From positions 4,841,059-4,905,058 of the forward strand of contig OZ025253.1 of the NCBI GenBank assembly GCA_964019135.1: a stretch of 64,000 nucleotides of DNA, in the 5' to 3' direction. The position numbers and the translations under genes were made by a program. Below the pieces are notes generated by a model that had not been told where the DNA came from, did not search any database, and worked only from the letters and a program-made list of their open reading frames with translations. The stretch is from Arenicola marina. Its lineage: Eukaryota; Annelida; Polychaeta; Arenicolidae. Positions 36,684 through 49,069 of this stretch are shown one piece after another; positions within the stretch are counted from its first letter, which is position 1, and each line of letters opens with the position of its first letter.

Positions 36684-37115
36684 AAGCCCTGGCGAGGGTA
36701 TTGTAAGCCCTGGCTAGAGTATTGTAAGACCCGGGGAGAGTATTGTAAGCTCTTGCGAGAGTATTGTAAGCACGGGCGAGAGTATTGTAAGCCCTGGCGA
36801 GAGTATTGTAAGACCCTGCGAGAGTATTGCAAGCCCTTGCGAGAGTATTGTAAGCCCTGGCGAGAGTATTGTAAGCCCTGGCGAGAGTATTGTAAGCCCT
36901 GGCGAGAGTATTGTAAGCCCTGGCGAGAGTATTGTAAACCCTGGCGAGAGTATTGTAAGCCCTGGCGAGAGTATTGTAAGCCCTGGCGAGAGTATTGTAA
37001 ACCCTGGCGAGAGTATTGTAAGCCCTGGCGAGAGTATTGTAAGCCTTGACGAGAGTATTGTAAGCCCTGGCGAGAGTATTGTAAGCCCTGACGAGAGTAT
37101 TGTAAGCCCTTGCAA
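36684..37115. repeat. 21-bp minisatellite, about 20 copies
   Basis: Unit gccctggcgagagtattgta + a. It is the 25-bp unit with gacaaacc replaced by gccc. The length is a multiple of three, so both strands stay open for about 100 codons without being genes. Confidence 0.93.
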
Positions 37116-37170
37116 TCCAGCTCGTTCATTAACTAGTACACAATATTGGCTCCTGTATAACACGCCATCG

Positions 37171-39273
37171 GCGTGCAACTGTGGTCCATAAACACTATAG
37201 GACCTAGCCCCGAGACTGTGCTCCAGAGCCACTATAGGATCTAGCCCCGAGACGGTGGTCCAGAGCCACTATAGGATCTAGCCCCGAGACTGTGGTCCAG
37301 AGCCACTATAGGATCTAGCCCCGAGACTGTGGTCCAGAGCCACTATAGGGTCTAGCCCCGAGACTGTGGTCCAGAGCCACTATAGGATCTAGCCCCGAGA
37401 CTGTGGTCCATAAACACTATAGGATCTAGCCCCGAGACTGTGGTCCAGAGCCACTATAAGATCTAGCCCCGAGACTGTGGTCCATAGCCACTATAGGATC
37501 TAGCCCCGAGACTGTGGTCCAGAGCCACTATAGGATCTAGCCCCGAGACTGTGGTCCAGAGCCACTATAGGATCTAGCCCCGAGACTGTGGTCCAGAGCC
37601 ACTATAGGATCTAGCCCCGAGACTGTGGTCCATAAACACTATAGGATCTAGCCCCGAGACTGTGGTCCAGAGCCACTATAGGATCTAGCCCCGAGACTGT
37701 GGTCCAGAACCACTATAGGATCTAGCCCCGAGACTGTGGTCGAGAGCCACTATAGGATCTAGCCCCGAGACTGTGGTCCAGAGTCACTATAGGATCTAGC
37801 CCCGAGACTGTGGTCCAGAGCCACTATAGGATCTAGCCCCGAGACTATGATCCAGAGCCACTATAGGATCTAGCCCCGAGACTGTGGTCCATAGCCACTA
37901 CAGGATCTAGCCCCGAGACTGTGATCCAGAGCCACTATAGGATCTAGCCCCGAGACTGTGGTCCATAGCCACTATAGGATCTAGCCCCGAGACTGTGGTC
38001 CATAAACACTATAGGATCTAGCCCCGAGACTGTGGTCCAGAGCCACTATAGGGTCTAGCCCCGAGACTGTGGTCCAGAGCCACTATAGGGTCCAGCCCCG
38101 AGACTGTGGTCCAGAGCCACTATAGGATCTAGCCCCGAGACTGTGGTCCAGAACCACTATAGGATCTACCCCCGAGACTGTGGTCCAGAGCCACTATAAG
38201 ATCTAGCCTTAAGACTGTGGTCCAGAGCCACTATAGGATCTAGCCCCGAGACTGTGGTCCAGAGCCACTATAAGATCTAGCCTTAAGACTGTGGTCCAGA
38301 GCCACTATAGGATCTAGCCCCGAGACTGTGGCCCAGAGCCACTATAGGGTCTAACCCCGAGACTGTGGTCCAGAGCCACTATAGGATCTAGCCCCGGGAC
38401 TGTGGCCCAGAGCCACTATAGGGTCTAACCCCGAGACTGTGGTCCAGAGCCACTATAGGATCTAGCCCCGGGACTGTGGCCCAGAGCCACTATAGGGTCT
38501 AACCCCGAGACTGTGGTCCAGAGCCACTATAGGATCTAGCCCCGGGACTGTGGCCCAGAGCCACTATAGGATCTACCCCCGAGACTGTGGTCCAGAGCCA
38601 CTATAGGATCTAACCCCGAGACTCTGGTCCAAAGCCACTATAGGATCTAGCCCCGAGACTGTGGTCGAGAGCCACTATAGGATCTACCCCCGAGACTGTG
38701 GTCCAGAGCCACTATAGGATCTAGCCTTAAGACTGTGGTTCATAGCCACTATAGGATCTAGCCCCGGGACTGTGGTCCAGAGCCACTATAGGATCTACCC
38801 CCGAGACGGTGGTCCAGAGCCACTATAAGATCTAGCCTTAAGACTGTGGTCCAGAGCCACTATAGGATCTAGCCCCGAGACACTGGTCCAGAGTCACTAT
38901 ATGATCTAGCCCCGAGACTGTGGTCCAGATCCACTATAGGATCTACCCCCGAGACTGTGGTCCAGAGCCACTATAGGATCTAACCCCGAGACTGTGGTCC
39001 ATAGCCACTATAGGATCTAGCCCCGAAGCTGTGGTCCATAGCCAGTATAGGATCTAGCCCCGGGACTGTGGCCCAGAGCCACTATAGCGTCTAGCCCCGA
39101 GACTGTGGTCCAGAGCCACTATAGGATCTAGCCCCGAGACTGTGGTCCAAAGCCACTATAGGATCTAGCCCCGAGACTGTGGTCGAGAGCCACTATAGGA
39201 TCTAGCCCCGAGACTGTGGCCCAGAGCCACTAGAGGATCTAGCCGCGAGACTGTGGCCCAGAGCCACTATAGG
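37171..39273. repeat. 37-bp satellite array, left part, about 56 copies
   Basis: Unit cactataggatctagccccg + agactgtggtccagagc. Variants (GGGTCTAACC, GATCTACCCC, CCTTAAGAC, CCATAGCC) recur in blocks, so copies were amplified in multi-unit groups. It continues at 41250 after a transposon insertion. Confidence 0.96.
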
Positions 39274-41249
39274 CCCTTCTCAAAATTTATGCATGCGGCA
39301 CCAGAACGAGGCTGCCCGCGCAGCAACGCGAAGCGTCGGTGGCAACATGGCGCACTGACGTGTTCCCTACTGTGACTGTGTTAATGGCAGCTAAAAACAG
39401 CTTCCACCAATTGCTCAAGGACAAAAAAATACGCCAAGAATGGATGGTAATAATCCGAAGTGATGGTGGGCCTAATTTTTAGGTATTCGTTCACTTATTG
39501 CCACTGTTATTTGAAGTCGAATGTATCGCCTAAAATTTAGTTTATTTAGACTACAACACTGACCCTACATTACAGTCACTACCAGTAACACGTCGTCGCT
39601 TGGCAAGGCCTACCGGTATCCTATCTGGATATTGCATGGTCTAGTGAAGATGACATTGAAACCAGATGGCCCTTCCAGATCCCGCCTTGCCTAAGGCCAA
39701 TGATAGTCACAATTTTGTTTCTTGGCTTTGTGTGATAGATTTGTTTTTTTACCCTTGACACTAAACAATGAGGTATGACGCATGGATTGACTCAACAACA
39801 ACAACTCAGTAGCTTGAAAAGAGCTAAATGAAGAAGTTCAATCATTATTTGATTATTTAAAGTGGTTCAAACTAAATGAGAAACACATAATTTAATGGCG
39901 TGTCCTATGTGTCAGTTGGCCTTATCTCAAATTAATGGGGCAGTCTCCGCCTCCACACATTCACCTCTCTGGGGCCATCTCTTTCTTGGGGGGTTACCCC
40001 ATGGAGTACTCTGGTGGGGATATGTTAATACATGTCATTCTGCATGTATTTACTATTCCTTTTTCTGACAGATTACAACTAGCACTGATGTGCTGGGAGC
40101 AATTTAGCAAAGACGATTTTAATTGGAGCGCTTTAAGAAAGACGTGGTGCCGTTCCCTCCAGACTCACGTCAAGTTTGGGTGCATAATAGAGTGAATTAT
40201 ATGTGGTTTATATCGTCTGCATATATTCTTACCCACTATATAACATATGGGAGCTGGAAAAAGACATCGTGCTGTAAACAAAACATATCAACATGATTAG
40301 GTGTGTTTCTCATGACATTGTAGGACCCACATACATACACATCCGACACATATACCACTGAAGCTGTCCAAGAGAAGGCTCAAGTGATAGAAGAAATCTG
40401 ACACAGGTGCAAATGAAAAGCAATCCCCCGGAAAGAAATACAAGAACCTCAATCAAACTTGGCTGAAAAGGACAAAGACATTGAATTGATGAGAAAATAA
40501 ATCGTCATTGGGCGTTTTGGACTTTGACAATGGTATGATAATCTTTTGTTACAGGCTTTTCTAATTACCATGTGGCTCGAACCGTCAGCCCGGCATCTTC
40601 AGGTTGCAAAGACTCCTGCAATATATGCCTACAACCGGCATCCACTGCTTGAACGATAATAATTAATGCAATTATTTTGTAACACGAAGCATTATTATTA
40701 TTGCAATAGTAATATTTTTAATTCGAATATTAATTGATCAAGTGAACTTTATCGTCTCAACCCGATTTATTTATTAGCCATAGCTAGACGATTCGTGGAG
40801 TGACCCCCAGATTTTTGATGTTCCATTACAAGCTTCTGGATCATGCTGTGGTCATCAGTCAGCCTCAGTGTACTTTTTCAAATGCCAGGCTCGTGTACTG
40901 AAGGGTATCTTGGGAGGTTTTGGAATACGCCAGGACTTGCTTTCATGACAGTTTCATAAAGAAACAAACTTGCCTCTCATGTTATGGTTTAAACGTTGAA
41001 CTAGCCTTTGCTGGTGTGGTTATGTCCTGACGATTTACTACACTTTGTGACATATTCTTCAACAAATGTAAATATGAAGCCAGGAACGATAAAAAGTCAC
41101 GATCGCTCTGTGTAACCGACGGATTATGCGAAACACCCAAGAGGTTAGTGCCAGTCGCCATGTTATAGCGCCGCGTGCAGTGGCATGCAGTCGGACCGCT
41201 GCCATGGTAGCCTCGTTCTGGATTATTCATGAGATAATATTAAGAAGGG
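39274..41249 (+). mobile_element. THAP-domain (P-like) DNA transposon, degenerate, inserted in the satellite
   Basis: 1976 bp. Inverted termini: left CCCTTCTCAAAATTTATG, right (reverse complement) CCCTTCTTAATATTATCT, both followed within about 30 bp by CCAGAACGAGGCT. Target duplication ACTATAGG / TCTATAGG (7 of 8) at 39266-39273 and 41250-41257; the satellite phase resumes exactly there. A remnant near 39376-39480 reads VPYCDCVNGS then, in another frame, SFHQLLKDKKIRQEWM and GGPNF, which is the THAP zinc-finger pattern. Internal frames are broken by stops, so it is inactive. An 8-bp duplication plus THAP fits P-type elements; other THAP-bearing families are possible. Confidence 0.75.
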
Positions 41250-42823
41250 TCTATAGGGTCTAGCCCCGAGACTGTGGTCCAAAGCCACTATAGGGTCTAA
41301 CCCCGAGACTGTGGTCCAGAGCCAATATAGGATCTAGCCCGGAGACTGTGGTCCAGAGCCACTATATGATCTAGCCTCGAGACTGTGGTCCAGAGCCACT
41401 ATAGGGTCTAACCCCGAGACTGTGGTCCAGAGCCACTATAGGATCTAGCCCCGGGACTGTGGCCTAGAGCGACTATAGGGTCTAACCCCGAGACTGTGGT
41501 CCAGAGCCACTATAGGATCTAGCCCCGGGACTGTGGCCCAGAGCCACTATAGGGTCTAACCCCGAGACTGTGGTCCAGAGCCACTATAGGGTCTAGCCCC
41601 GGGACTGTGGCCCAGAGCCACTATAGGATCTACCCCCGAGACTGTGGTCCAGAGCCACTATAGGATCTAACCCCGAGACTGTGGTCCATAGCCACTATAG
41701 GATCTAGCCCCGAAGCTGTGGTCCATAGCCAGTATAGGATCTAGCCCCGGGACTGTGGCCCAGAGCCACTATAGCGTGTAGCCCCGAGACTGTGGTCCAT
41801 AGCCACTATAGGATCTAGCCCCGAGACTGTGGTCCAAAGCCACTATAGGATCTAGCCCCGAGACTGTGGTCGAGAGCCACTATAGGATCTAGCCCCGAGA
41901 CTGTGGCCCAGAGCCACTAGAGGATCTAGCCGCGAGACTGTGGCCCAGAGCCACTATAGGGTCTAGCCCCGAGACTGTGGTCCAAAGCCACTATAGGGTC
42001 TAACCCCGAGACTGTGGTCCAGAGCCACTATAGGATCTAGCCCGGAGACTGTGGTCCAGAGCCACTATATGATCTAGCCTCGAGACTGTGGTCCAGAGCC
42101 ACTATAGGGTCTAACCCCGAGACTGTGGTCCAGAGTCACTATATGATCTAGCCCCGAGACTGTGGTCCAGAGCCACTATATGATCTAGCCTCGAGACTGT
42201 GGTCCAGAGCCACTATAGGATCTAACCCCGAGACTGTGGCCCAGAGCCACTATAGGGTCTAGCCCCGGGACTGTGGCCCAGAGCCCCTATAGGGTCTAGC
42301 CCCGAGACTGTGGTCCAGAGCCACTATAGGGTCTAGCCCCGAGACTGTGGTCCAGAGTCGCTATAGGATCTAGCCCCGAGACTGTGGTCCAGAGTCACTA
42401 TAGGATCTAGCCCTGAGACTGTGGTCCAGAGCCACTATAGGATCTAGCCCCGAAACTGTGGTTCATAGCCACTATAGGATCTAGCCCCGGGACTGTGGTC
42501 CAGAGCCACTATAGGATCTAGCCCCGAGACAGTGGTCCAGAGTCACTATATGATCTAGCCCCGAGACTGTGGTCCAGATCCACTATAGGATCTAGCCCCC
42601 AGACTGTGGTCCATAGCCACTATAGGATCTAGCCCCGCGACTGTGGTCCATAGCCACTATAGGATCTAGGCACGAGACTGTGGTCCAGAGCCACTATAGG
42701 ATCTAGCCCCGCGACTGTGGTCCAGAGCCACTATAGGATCTAGCCCCGAGACTGTGGTCCATAGCCACTATATGATCTAGCCCCGAGTCTGTGGTTCAAA
42801 GCCACTATAGGATCTAACCTGGA
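41250..42823. repeat. 37-bp satellite array, right part, about 42 copies
   Basis: Continuation of the array at 37171-39273, with the same unit and variant blocks. Confidence 0.96.
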
Positions 42824-43008
42824 GCAATCTGGTGACTCTTTGTTGGATTTCCTGACCTCATCAGTCGATTTCCTTTGATTTATCACGCAAATGGACAGCA
42901 AAGCATGCCGGCGTCTCATTGCAGCTGATAAGAAGATGAGTTACGGTTACTTGATGACACGTTATGATTCAGCCAGAACACACAACAATAAGGACTACAA
43001 TAACGTAC

Positions 43009-43450
43009 ATCAGCGGCTACAATAACGTACACCAGTGACTGGATTAAACTACACCAGTGACTGGATTAAACTACACCAGTGACTAGAGTAACGTACAACA
43101 CTGACTAGAGTAACGTACAACACTGACTAGAGTAACGTACAACACTGACTAGAGTAACGTACAACACTGACTAGAGTAACGTACACCAATGACTACAATA
43201 AAGTACACCAGTGACTAGAGTAACCCACAAGCTATTACTAAAGTGACGTCTAGCAATGACTAGAATAAAGTACACCAGTGACTAGAATAACGTACACCAA
43301 TGACTAGAGTAACGCACAAATTATATATATTATGACTAAAGTGACGTACAGCAATGACCAAAGTAACGTACAACACTGTCTAGAGTAACGCACAGCAATA
43401 ACAAAAGTAACGCACAACAATGACTAGACTAGAGTAACGTACGACACTGA
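43009..43450. repeat. Degenerate 22-23-bp minisatellite
   Basis: Units of the type gtaacgtacaacactgacta + gag with variable spacing; best preserved at 43080-43190, looser to 43450. Confidence 0.85.
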
Positions 43451-43918
43451 TATAGTCATGCTAAGTGGTATATAATGTCACGGGTTATGTATGAACTTTA
43501 GGATACGAGTCACGGGAGGTGAATGCAAGGAACATCTGCACACGCTAACGCTTTCTACATGCGTTGCTCTCAAATTACGTTTATTACATCTACTGGTCCT
43601 ATGCATGATATGATAATAGTGTTTTCATCATAGGTCACCCCCCCCTTCTCACCGTCATTATTTCCAATGATCCCACGCCCAACAAACAGACACTCCACAC
43701 AGCCCCAACACACACGTAGCCCCCATAATGGTTGCTACGCGACGAGACTATCCCCCGGGATGCGCGCGGCAAATTACAAGCGTTTACATATAATTGCGTG
43801 TACGGTAGACCTCCATTTACCCCGTCATACGTCATGGGACAGCAATGAGCTCTGCTCATTATTATTAGGCTTATTATGACTGGAACTGCCCTGGGCAATA
43901 TGCATCCACAACTTTTAT
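43451..43918 (+). other. 5' flank of the Cys-loop receptor gene
   Basis: No gene supported. It should hold the promoter and 5' UTR; no clear core-promoter motif could be assigned. Confidence 0.4.
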
Positions 43919-45682
43919 TTGGCAATGGCGTACAACTTTAGCGGTTGTGTCCGATCTAAAGCGCGTGGTGTCCTCATGGCTCACGTACATAAGGCGGAGA
44001 CTTGGGGACTCCGTCGTCCGGCTGTTACAATCATCATCTTCATCATGTTGCTGGCCAGCGCGCTTAGCCGCCACGCCCAGTCGGTCTCGCACCTAACGAG
44101 ACTGCACCGCGATTTGCTCTGGGCCTCGCGAGAACTGAACCGTCCCGTGTGTAACCGGAGCGACATCCTGCACGTGGAGCTTCAGACATGGCTGACCCAG
44201 ATCCGGAAACTGGACGTCGTGGAGCAGATGTTGACGCTGGATCTGTGGCTGGAGGAGGCCTGGAATGACTGCACTGTGCGCTGGCGGCCGGAGGACTACG
44301 GCGGGATCCGGAGCATCCACACCCTGCCCTCCCAACTATGGCTTCCGGATCTCGTCATCGCGCAGGCCGTCGAGGGGGATATGTCCCCGCGGATAGAGGC
44401 CGCTCCCAAGGTCAAGGTCGGCTATGACGGTCACGTGACCTGGGAATTTCCCCTGACGACCACAGTTATGTGTCCTATTGATGTCCGTCGGTTTCCCTTT
44501 GACGAGCAGATGTGTCGGTTTGGGATCATTTCTTGGTCACATGACGGCGACAAAGTGCGAATAATGCCGCCCAATCTTCCGCCAGGGGGCGATGAAACTA
44601 ACTTGACCCTCGTTCTAGAGGATTACTACCCTAACATGGAATGGGATCTAACGGCGACCAGAGCTAGAAAAGATATTTTGTATTATCCCTGCTGCGCGGA
44701 GAGATACGAGAATGCGGTCTACATCGTGGCCTTGCGGAGGCGGCCCTTATTCTACGTGGTGACCGTCATATCGCCTTGTCTCGTCATTTCATTCGCGACC
44801 GTCTTCACCTTCCTGTTGCCCGTCGAGTCAGGCGAGAAGATCTCCATGTTGCTGTTGATATTCGGCGGTTTGTGTATCTTCCTCCTGCTAGTCTCAGCCA
44901 TCACGCCTCCCTCCGTCTTCGGGGTCCCCCTCCTCAGCGTCTACATCCTCTTCATCCTCTTCCTCATCTTTGTGGCCATTATGGCCACGGTGGGCGTCAT
45001 CCACATCAGCAAGCGCTCCCCGGCCACCCACGTCATGTCGCCATGGATACGGCGGCTCTTTCTCCACCGGCTGGCGACACTGCTGCGCATGGGCGAGCCA
45101 CCGAAAAGAAGGGCTGAGTCGACCATTTTGGACGCGCAGTTAAATGAGAGTTCGGCGCCACGGTGTGAGATGGATGAATCGGCGTTACCCGGCGCAGAAA
45201 TGGAGGATTTGAACGAGGCATTCCCCGTCGCTCAGGATAAGATGGGTGACAATATCGGACAAGAGATCGGTCATTGGGGTTCAGCTGACGCGCATTGTGC
45301 GGCTGACGTCATCCCGGAAGTGAGTGGCATGCCCGAGAGGTGGCGTGGTGCGCAGGTGAGATACCGGGGCGTCGACCCCACGGAGAACGCTCAAGTCTTA
45401 TCGACAGAGTCAGCACAAGGAGGCAGTCACGTGGTCCCGCCCCGCTGTCTGCCCCCGTGCGTTACCCCCGACAGCCGTCTGGGGGGACTGCTGCTACGGG
45501 AGGGCGTGCTGGGGGTGGGGGCCATCGCCGAATGCCTGGGGACCAGGTGGGCCAGCCAGGGGGCCTGTGACGACTGGACGAAGGTGGCGGCCGTCTTGGA
45601 CCGCCTGCTGCTGGGGGTTTTCGCCGTCCTGTGGCTCAGCGGCACCCTCATCCTGGCGGGACTGACCCTGCCACGCTCTTAA
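43919..45682 (+). CDS. Nicotinic-type Cys-loop ligand-gated ion channel subunit, intronless, 587 aa
   Basis: Single ORF of 587 codons. These subunits form pentameric ligand-gated channels in the plasma membrane. Seen: N-terminal hydrophobic signal (about 36-50; Met1, Met3 or Met20 could start), loop A WLPDLV (141-146), Cys-loop C185-C199 (CPIDVRRFPFDEQMC), loop B Trp206 (ISWSHDG), loop C with vicinal cysteines YPCCAERY (256-263, alpha-type), M1 about 276-301, M2 about 307-329, M3 about 335-362, a long intracellular loop (363-556) and M4 about 558-583. M2 keeps the Glu at -1' (GEK), expected of a cation channel, but 9' Leu is Gly316, 6' is Leu and 20' is Ala. The loop A Tyr is Ala148. It is high GC with no introns. 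Strong family call; ligand unknown. Confidence 0.93.
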   Translation: MAMAYNFSGCVRSKARGVLMAHVHKAETWGLRRPAVTIIIFIMLLASALSRHAQSVSHLTRLHRDLLWASRELNRPVCNRSDILHVELQTWLTQIRKLDVVEQMLTLDLWLEEAWNDCTVRWRPEDYGGIRSIHTLPSQLWLPDLVIAQAVEGDMSPRIEAAPKVKVGYDGHVTWEFPLTTTVMCPIDVRRFPFDEQMCRFGIISWSHDGDKVRIMPPNLPPGGDETNLTLVLEDYYPNMEWDLTATRARKDILYYPCCAERYENAVYIVALRRRPLFYVVTVISPCLVISFATVFTFLLPVESGEKISMLLLIFGGLCIFLLLVSAITPPSVFGVPLLSVYILFILFLIFVAIMATVGVIHISKRSPATHVMSPWIRRLFLHRLATLLRMGEPPKRRAESTILDAQLNESSAPRCEMDESALPGAEMEDLNEAFPVAQDKMGDNIGQEIGHWGSADAHCAADVIPEVSGMPERWRGAQVRYRGVDPTENAQVLSTESAQGGSHVVPPRCLPPCVTPDSRLGGLLLREGVLGVGAIAECLGTRWASQGACDDWTKVAAVLDRLLLGVFAVLWLSGTLILAGLTLPRS

Positions 45683-46041
45683 GGATGTGGAAAGGAGCCT
45701 CGTCTTGAAATCATGTGACACGACATAATCCTCGTCGGTAATTTGATTATGGCTTAAACAGATGCTTCTGTTTAAGTGTGGAGCATGGAATTTAATTCGG
45801 GTAAAGTAATTAAGTTGTGCTCACTTTTTCCTGGCATAGAACATTTGGCTCATTCTTTGCTGCTACAGATTGATGAAAGGTAACTAAAACGTCTAACGCC
45901 ATGCCAGACTCGCGATACAATTATTACGAGTTGCAGTCAGTTTGCGGGATCACCGTGGCGCCATATGGCGAACATTGTGATAATTTGTCCACATTGCGAG
46001 TGTTCGGCTTCTCAATATTCATCAATATGTAAATATTATTA

Positions 46042-46047
46042 AATAAA
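46042..46047 (+). promoter_or_regulatory. Polyadenylation signal AATAAA (candidate)
   Basis: First clear AATAAA after the receptor stop codon, 360 bases downstream. Confidence 0.5.
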
Positions 46048-48146
46048 GAAATCAGGACCTTTGGCCATTTTGTTCCGTAAGTGACAGTGCTGAGTTTCCA
46101 TAGGGGGTTCGGGTGGAATGGTTCAAGCTCACATTGCGAAAAAACTAGACTGGTGACCTGTTGATATTATACTATTCTCGTATGAAGCTCGTAAAAAGAG
46201 TAAATAGTGCATCTAAGTTTGGATGGGATTGGTAAACGCGCTTTTTTGGTCAATGTTTTGAACATTTTCATTGGCTGTGTTAAGCTTAGATGAGTGCGAT
46301 GCATCATGGCCGCCGCTGACACAGTTTTGGACAAAATTAAAGTCTTTTATCTCAAATTAGATTTAAATTTGTTCCTAAAACAGTTTTAACGCATTTAAAC
46401 GAAACAACCAGGAAAGAAAAAGAGCCACATGGTTAGTTAAGACCAGAACAATGTGAATGCAGGCGGATATACTTGGAAGATGCCTCCGATCGGGCGGACG
46501 TTTCGGGGGGGGGGGGGGGGAGGCGCCAGTGATCGCAGTTTATGGCCTATCAAGAGAAAATGAATGACATTGGTGATCATTGTCAATGCGATTATGCATC
46601 AGCAAAAGAAATAAGCTGGCTGCGCAAGCCACATCTATACTAGAAATTGTAGGTAAGTTTTAGTTATTTTTTATGCTTTATGTTTTAATTACACAAGTAA
46701 ACTTAAGTAAGCTGATGCAAATGCCTTTGATTAATCATGCTACTTTTATTAAGGCTTATTTAGTTTCAACAATTTCTTAATATTGCTGTAATAAGGTGTA
46801 TCAGTTATGGAATATAAAGGAGCCAGCGTAGGTTCGGTGCACAGTTTCACTCAGCTTTAATAAGTAATACTTATTTCGTGCTTTCAATATATTTGTAACA
46901 CATATCCGATATGACTTGCGGTGACTAGAATTCATCTATACATGGTGCACATATATATGTATATATCCCCTAAATTCCGGAGAGAAATCGTGGCAGCACA
47001 AAATACCCTTCTAATTATTTAAAGAGAAACTAATTTGTTCCACATTCCACATCCTATCCAATAGTGTTCTAAAACAGTTTTTATGTGTGACCGGCGCTTC
47101 AGTGGCGCCATCTAGTCGTCGTCACGACCCCTAAACCCATCTGGTGTAAGCCACGACCCCTAGCGATGGTGAGTGTCAGTCACGTGCCCAAAAAAGCGCG
47201 AGAGGCGGGTCGGCATTACCTCACAAAGGAATTAAGCGATGATTACGGTCTAACTAATTCAAGTCAGACATTTCCTGGGGAGCTCCAGGTAAGGGTGTTG
47301 TGTAGGCATGTGCGTACGAAAGTAATGACAGGTACAGTATGATCGATAAGATACGGATAAGTTATGACTAGTACTGTATTGTAAATATCTAACTAGCCAT
47401 AACGTATTGCTTGGGAAATGTTAAGGTAGTTAGTTCCAAAGTACCATGTCGCGTGACAATCGATTGCATTTCTGCAGGTGCTTTTCTTGCACGCTTGCCT
47501 CGCCGAGGCAGTATAGCAACGTGACAGATTTATTAATACACACATCAGCAGAACATCAAGCGTCACTGTTTATTAGGCGAAAACCGTTACAATGTATAAG
47601 TTACATTTATAACTGTTATAACTTGTTTTACTCTTTGAAGCAACTTGCTAATACTTCGTTCTAGTGCTACATTTCTTCTATTGTATCAGGAGTGATATTC
47701 AAACAGAATAAGGCTGACAACTGTAATTCTAATCTCCTATAAACATGTGCAGCCCCATGAAGAAAGCTCTATTGTCTGTTGCACCCCGCAAAATATGATA
47801 TGCTTCAATTACAATATTTGCTAGTATGTCGGATAGACTGTAATAGTCAACATTGGAAAACTATAAATTTGATTCTAGTTCTAATTTACTTTCTTTAGGG
47901 GTCTTTCTCTAATGATATCTATAATTTTTCTTCCTTTTATAGCATCCTCCTTCATAGAAGTTGAGCCTTTCTGGTTATGTCCTAGTAGCGAACATGACTC
48001 CAATACCGCTGATGGAGAGCATTCCTGTGTGCCATCTGTCTATGTATTTGGCTTATCAACATTGCCACACGCTTAAACATTGACCAGTGATTAAATCACA
48101 TGCGACAGTAAATTAAGAACCATGTGGGTGTTTAGTACTTATGTTT

Positions 48147-48300
48147 GGGGCCGGCCCGTTAGTTCAGTGGGTTAGAGCGCACGCCTTAATTGCTCTGGCC
48201 ACCTGAGAGCCTAACGGCACATGGGTCGATGGTTCGAGGCCTGCTGGTGCCAGAATCAATATTACATGTCCTTCTTTGCAATGCATCATCATCCTCTGTC
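48147..48300 (+). mobile_element. tRNA-derived SINE, 5' part
   Basis: Plus copy with a tRNA-like head: gttagttcagtgggttagag (A box) and atggttcgaggcc (B box), then atgtccttctttgcaa of the body. The 3' end is degraded. Confidence 0.8.
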
Positions 48301-49008
48301 TTCAGGTGGGGAGCACGAGAGGAGTGATTATAGAATAATTTTAAACAATTAAACGTGATAATGCTGAATATTACTTATTAACGAGCGCAAGCGACCTCTT
48401 AAGGTGGCATGCATGCATATTCAAAGTTCATTTCAAGCATAGGCTTAGGACTTTCATTTCGCGTAACAGCCCCATGAGACCTTTTCGGGTTCGGAGTAAA
48501 TATCAGCGGTACATAAATATAATCAAACCCGAAGGTCGGAGTCTATTATATAATATGTTAGCACGGGATGTATACTTGAGCTTAAACTTAATTTATCAGC
48601 GACGCGCTAAATGTCCGTTGCCAATCTCCAAGCAGAGCGCTCTTGGTGATCACACATCGGTTGCTAGACTGGTGCCCTGCCTGCGCGGGCCTTTCTGGTT
48701 CCGTTCTGACTGACTGCTTGGTTCCGGCACCCAACACGTTCTACGTCAAGCGCGTTTGTTTGGGCGTCTGCTCCTAGCTCACCGACTTCAAATCATCGTT
48801 TCCAACGCACCTTCACCAAAGAATACTAAACAGAACTCAGCGATAAGTGTTATTTCATTGATTTGGTACGTATGTGTGGAAACATTTGCAAATGTACACC
48901 AGTTCTTCATTAATTTCGATTTTGACAGCTGGTGACAGTGATGTCAGTGACACTGGCACAGTGACACTGACAGGGATACTGACACAGGATACTCCATCCT
49001 TCAGTCTT

Positions 49009-49069
49009 AATCAGACGTTAATATCTTACGACAATGTCTTACGACATTAACAGACATTAACGTCTGATT
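49009..49069. repeat. Perfect 14-bp inverted repeat with 33-bp loop
   Basis: Arms aatcagacgttaat (49009-49022) and attaacgtctgatt (49056-49069); the loop holds a tcttacgaca direct repeat. Confidence 0.85.

Noticed and set aside
36191..37232. Open frames of 155-312 codons on minus and 98 on plus
   Set aside because: Translations of the 25/21-bp repeats, open on both strands only because of unit length.
48147..48260. Possible tRNA gene (A and B boxes present)
   Set aside because: No acceptor stem pairing is evident, and the sequence continues into the SINE body shared with the other copies.
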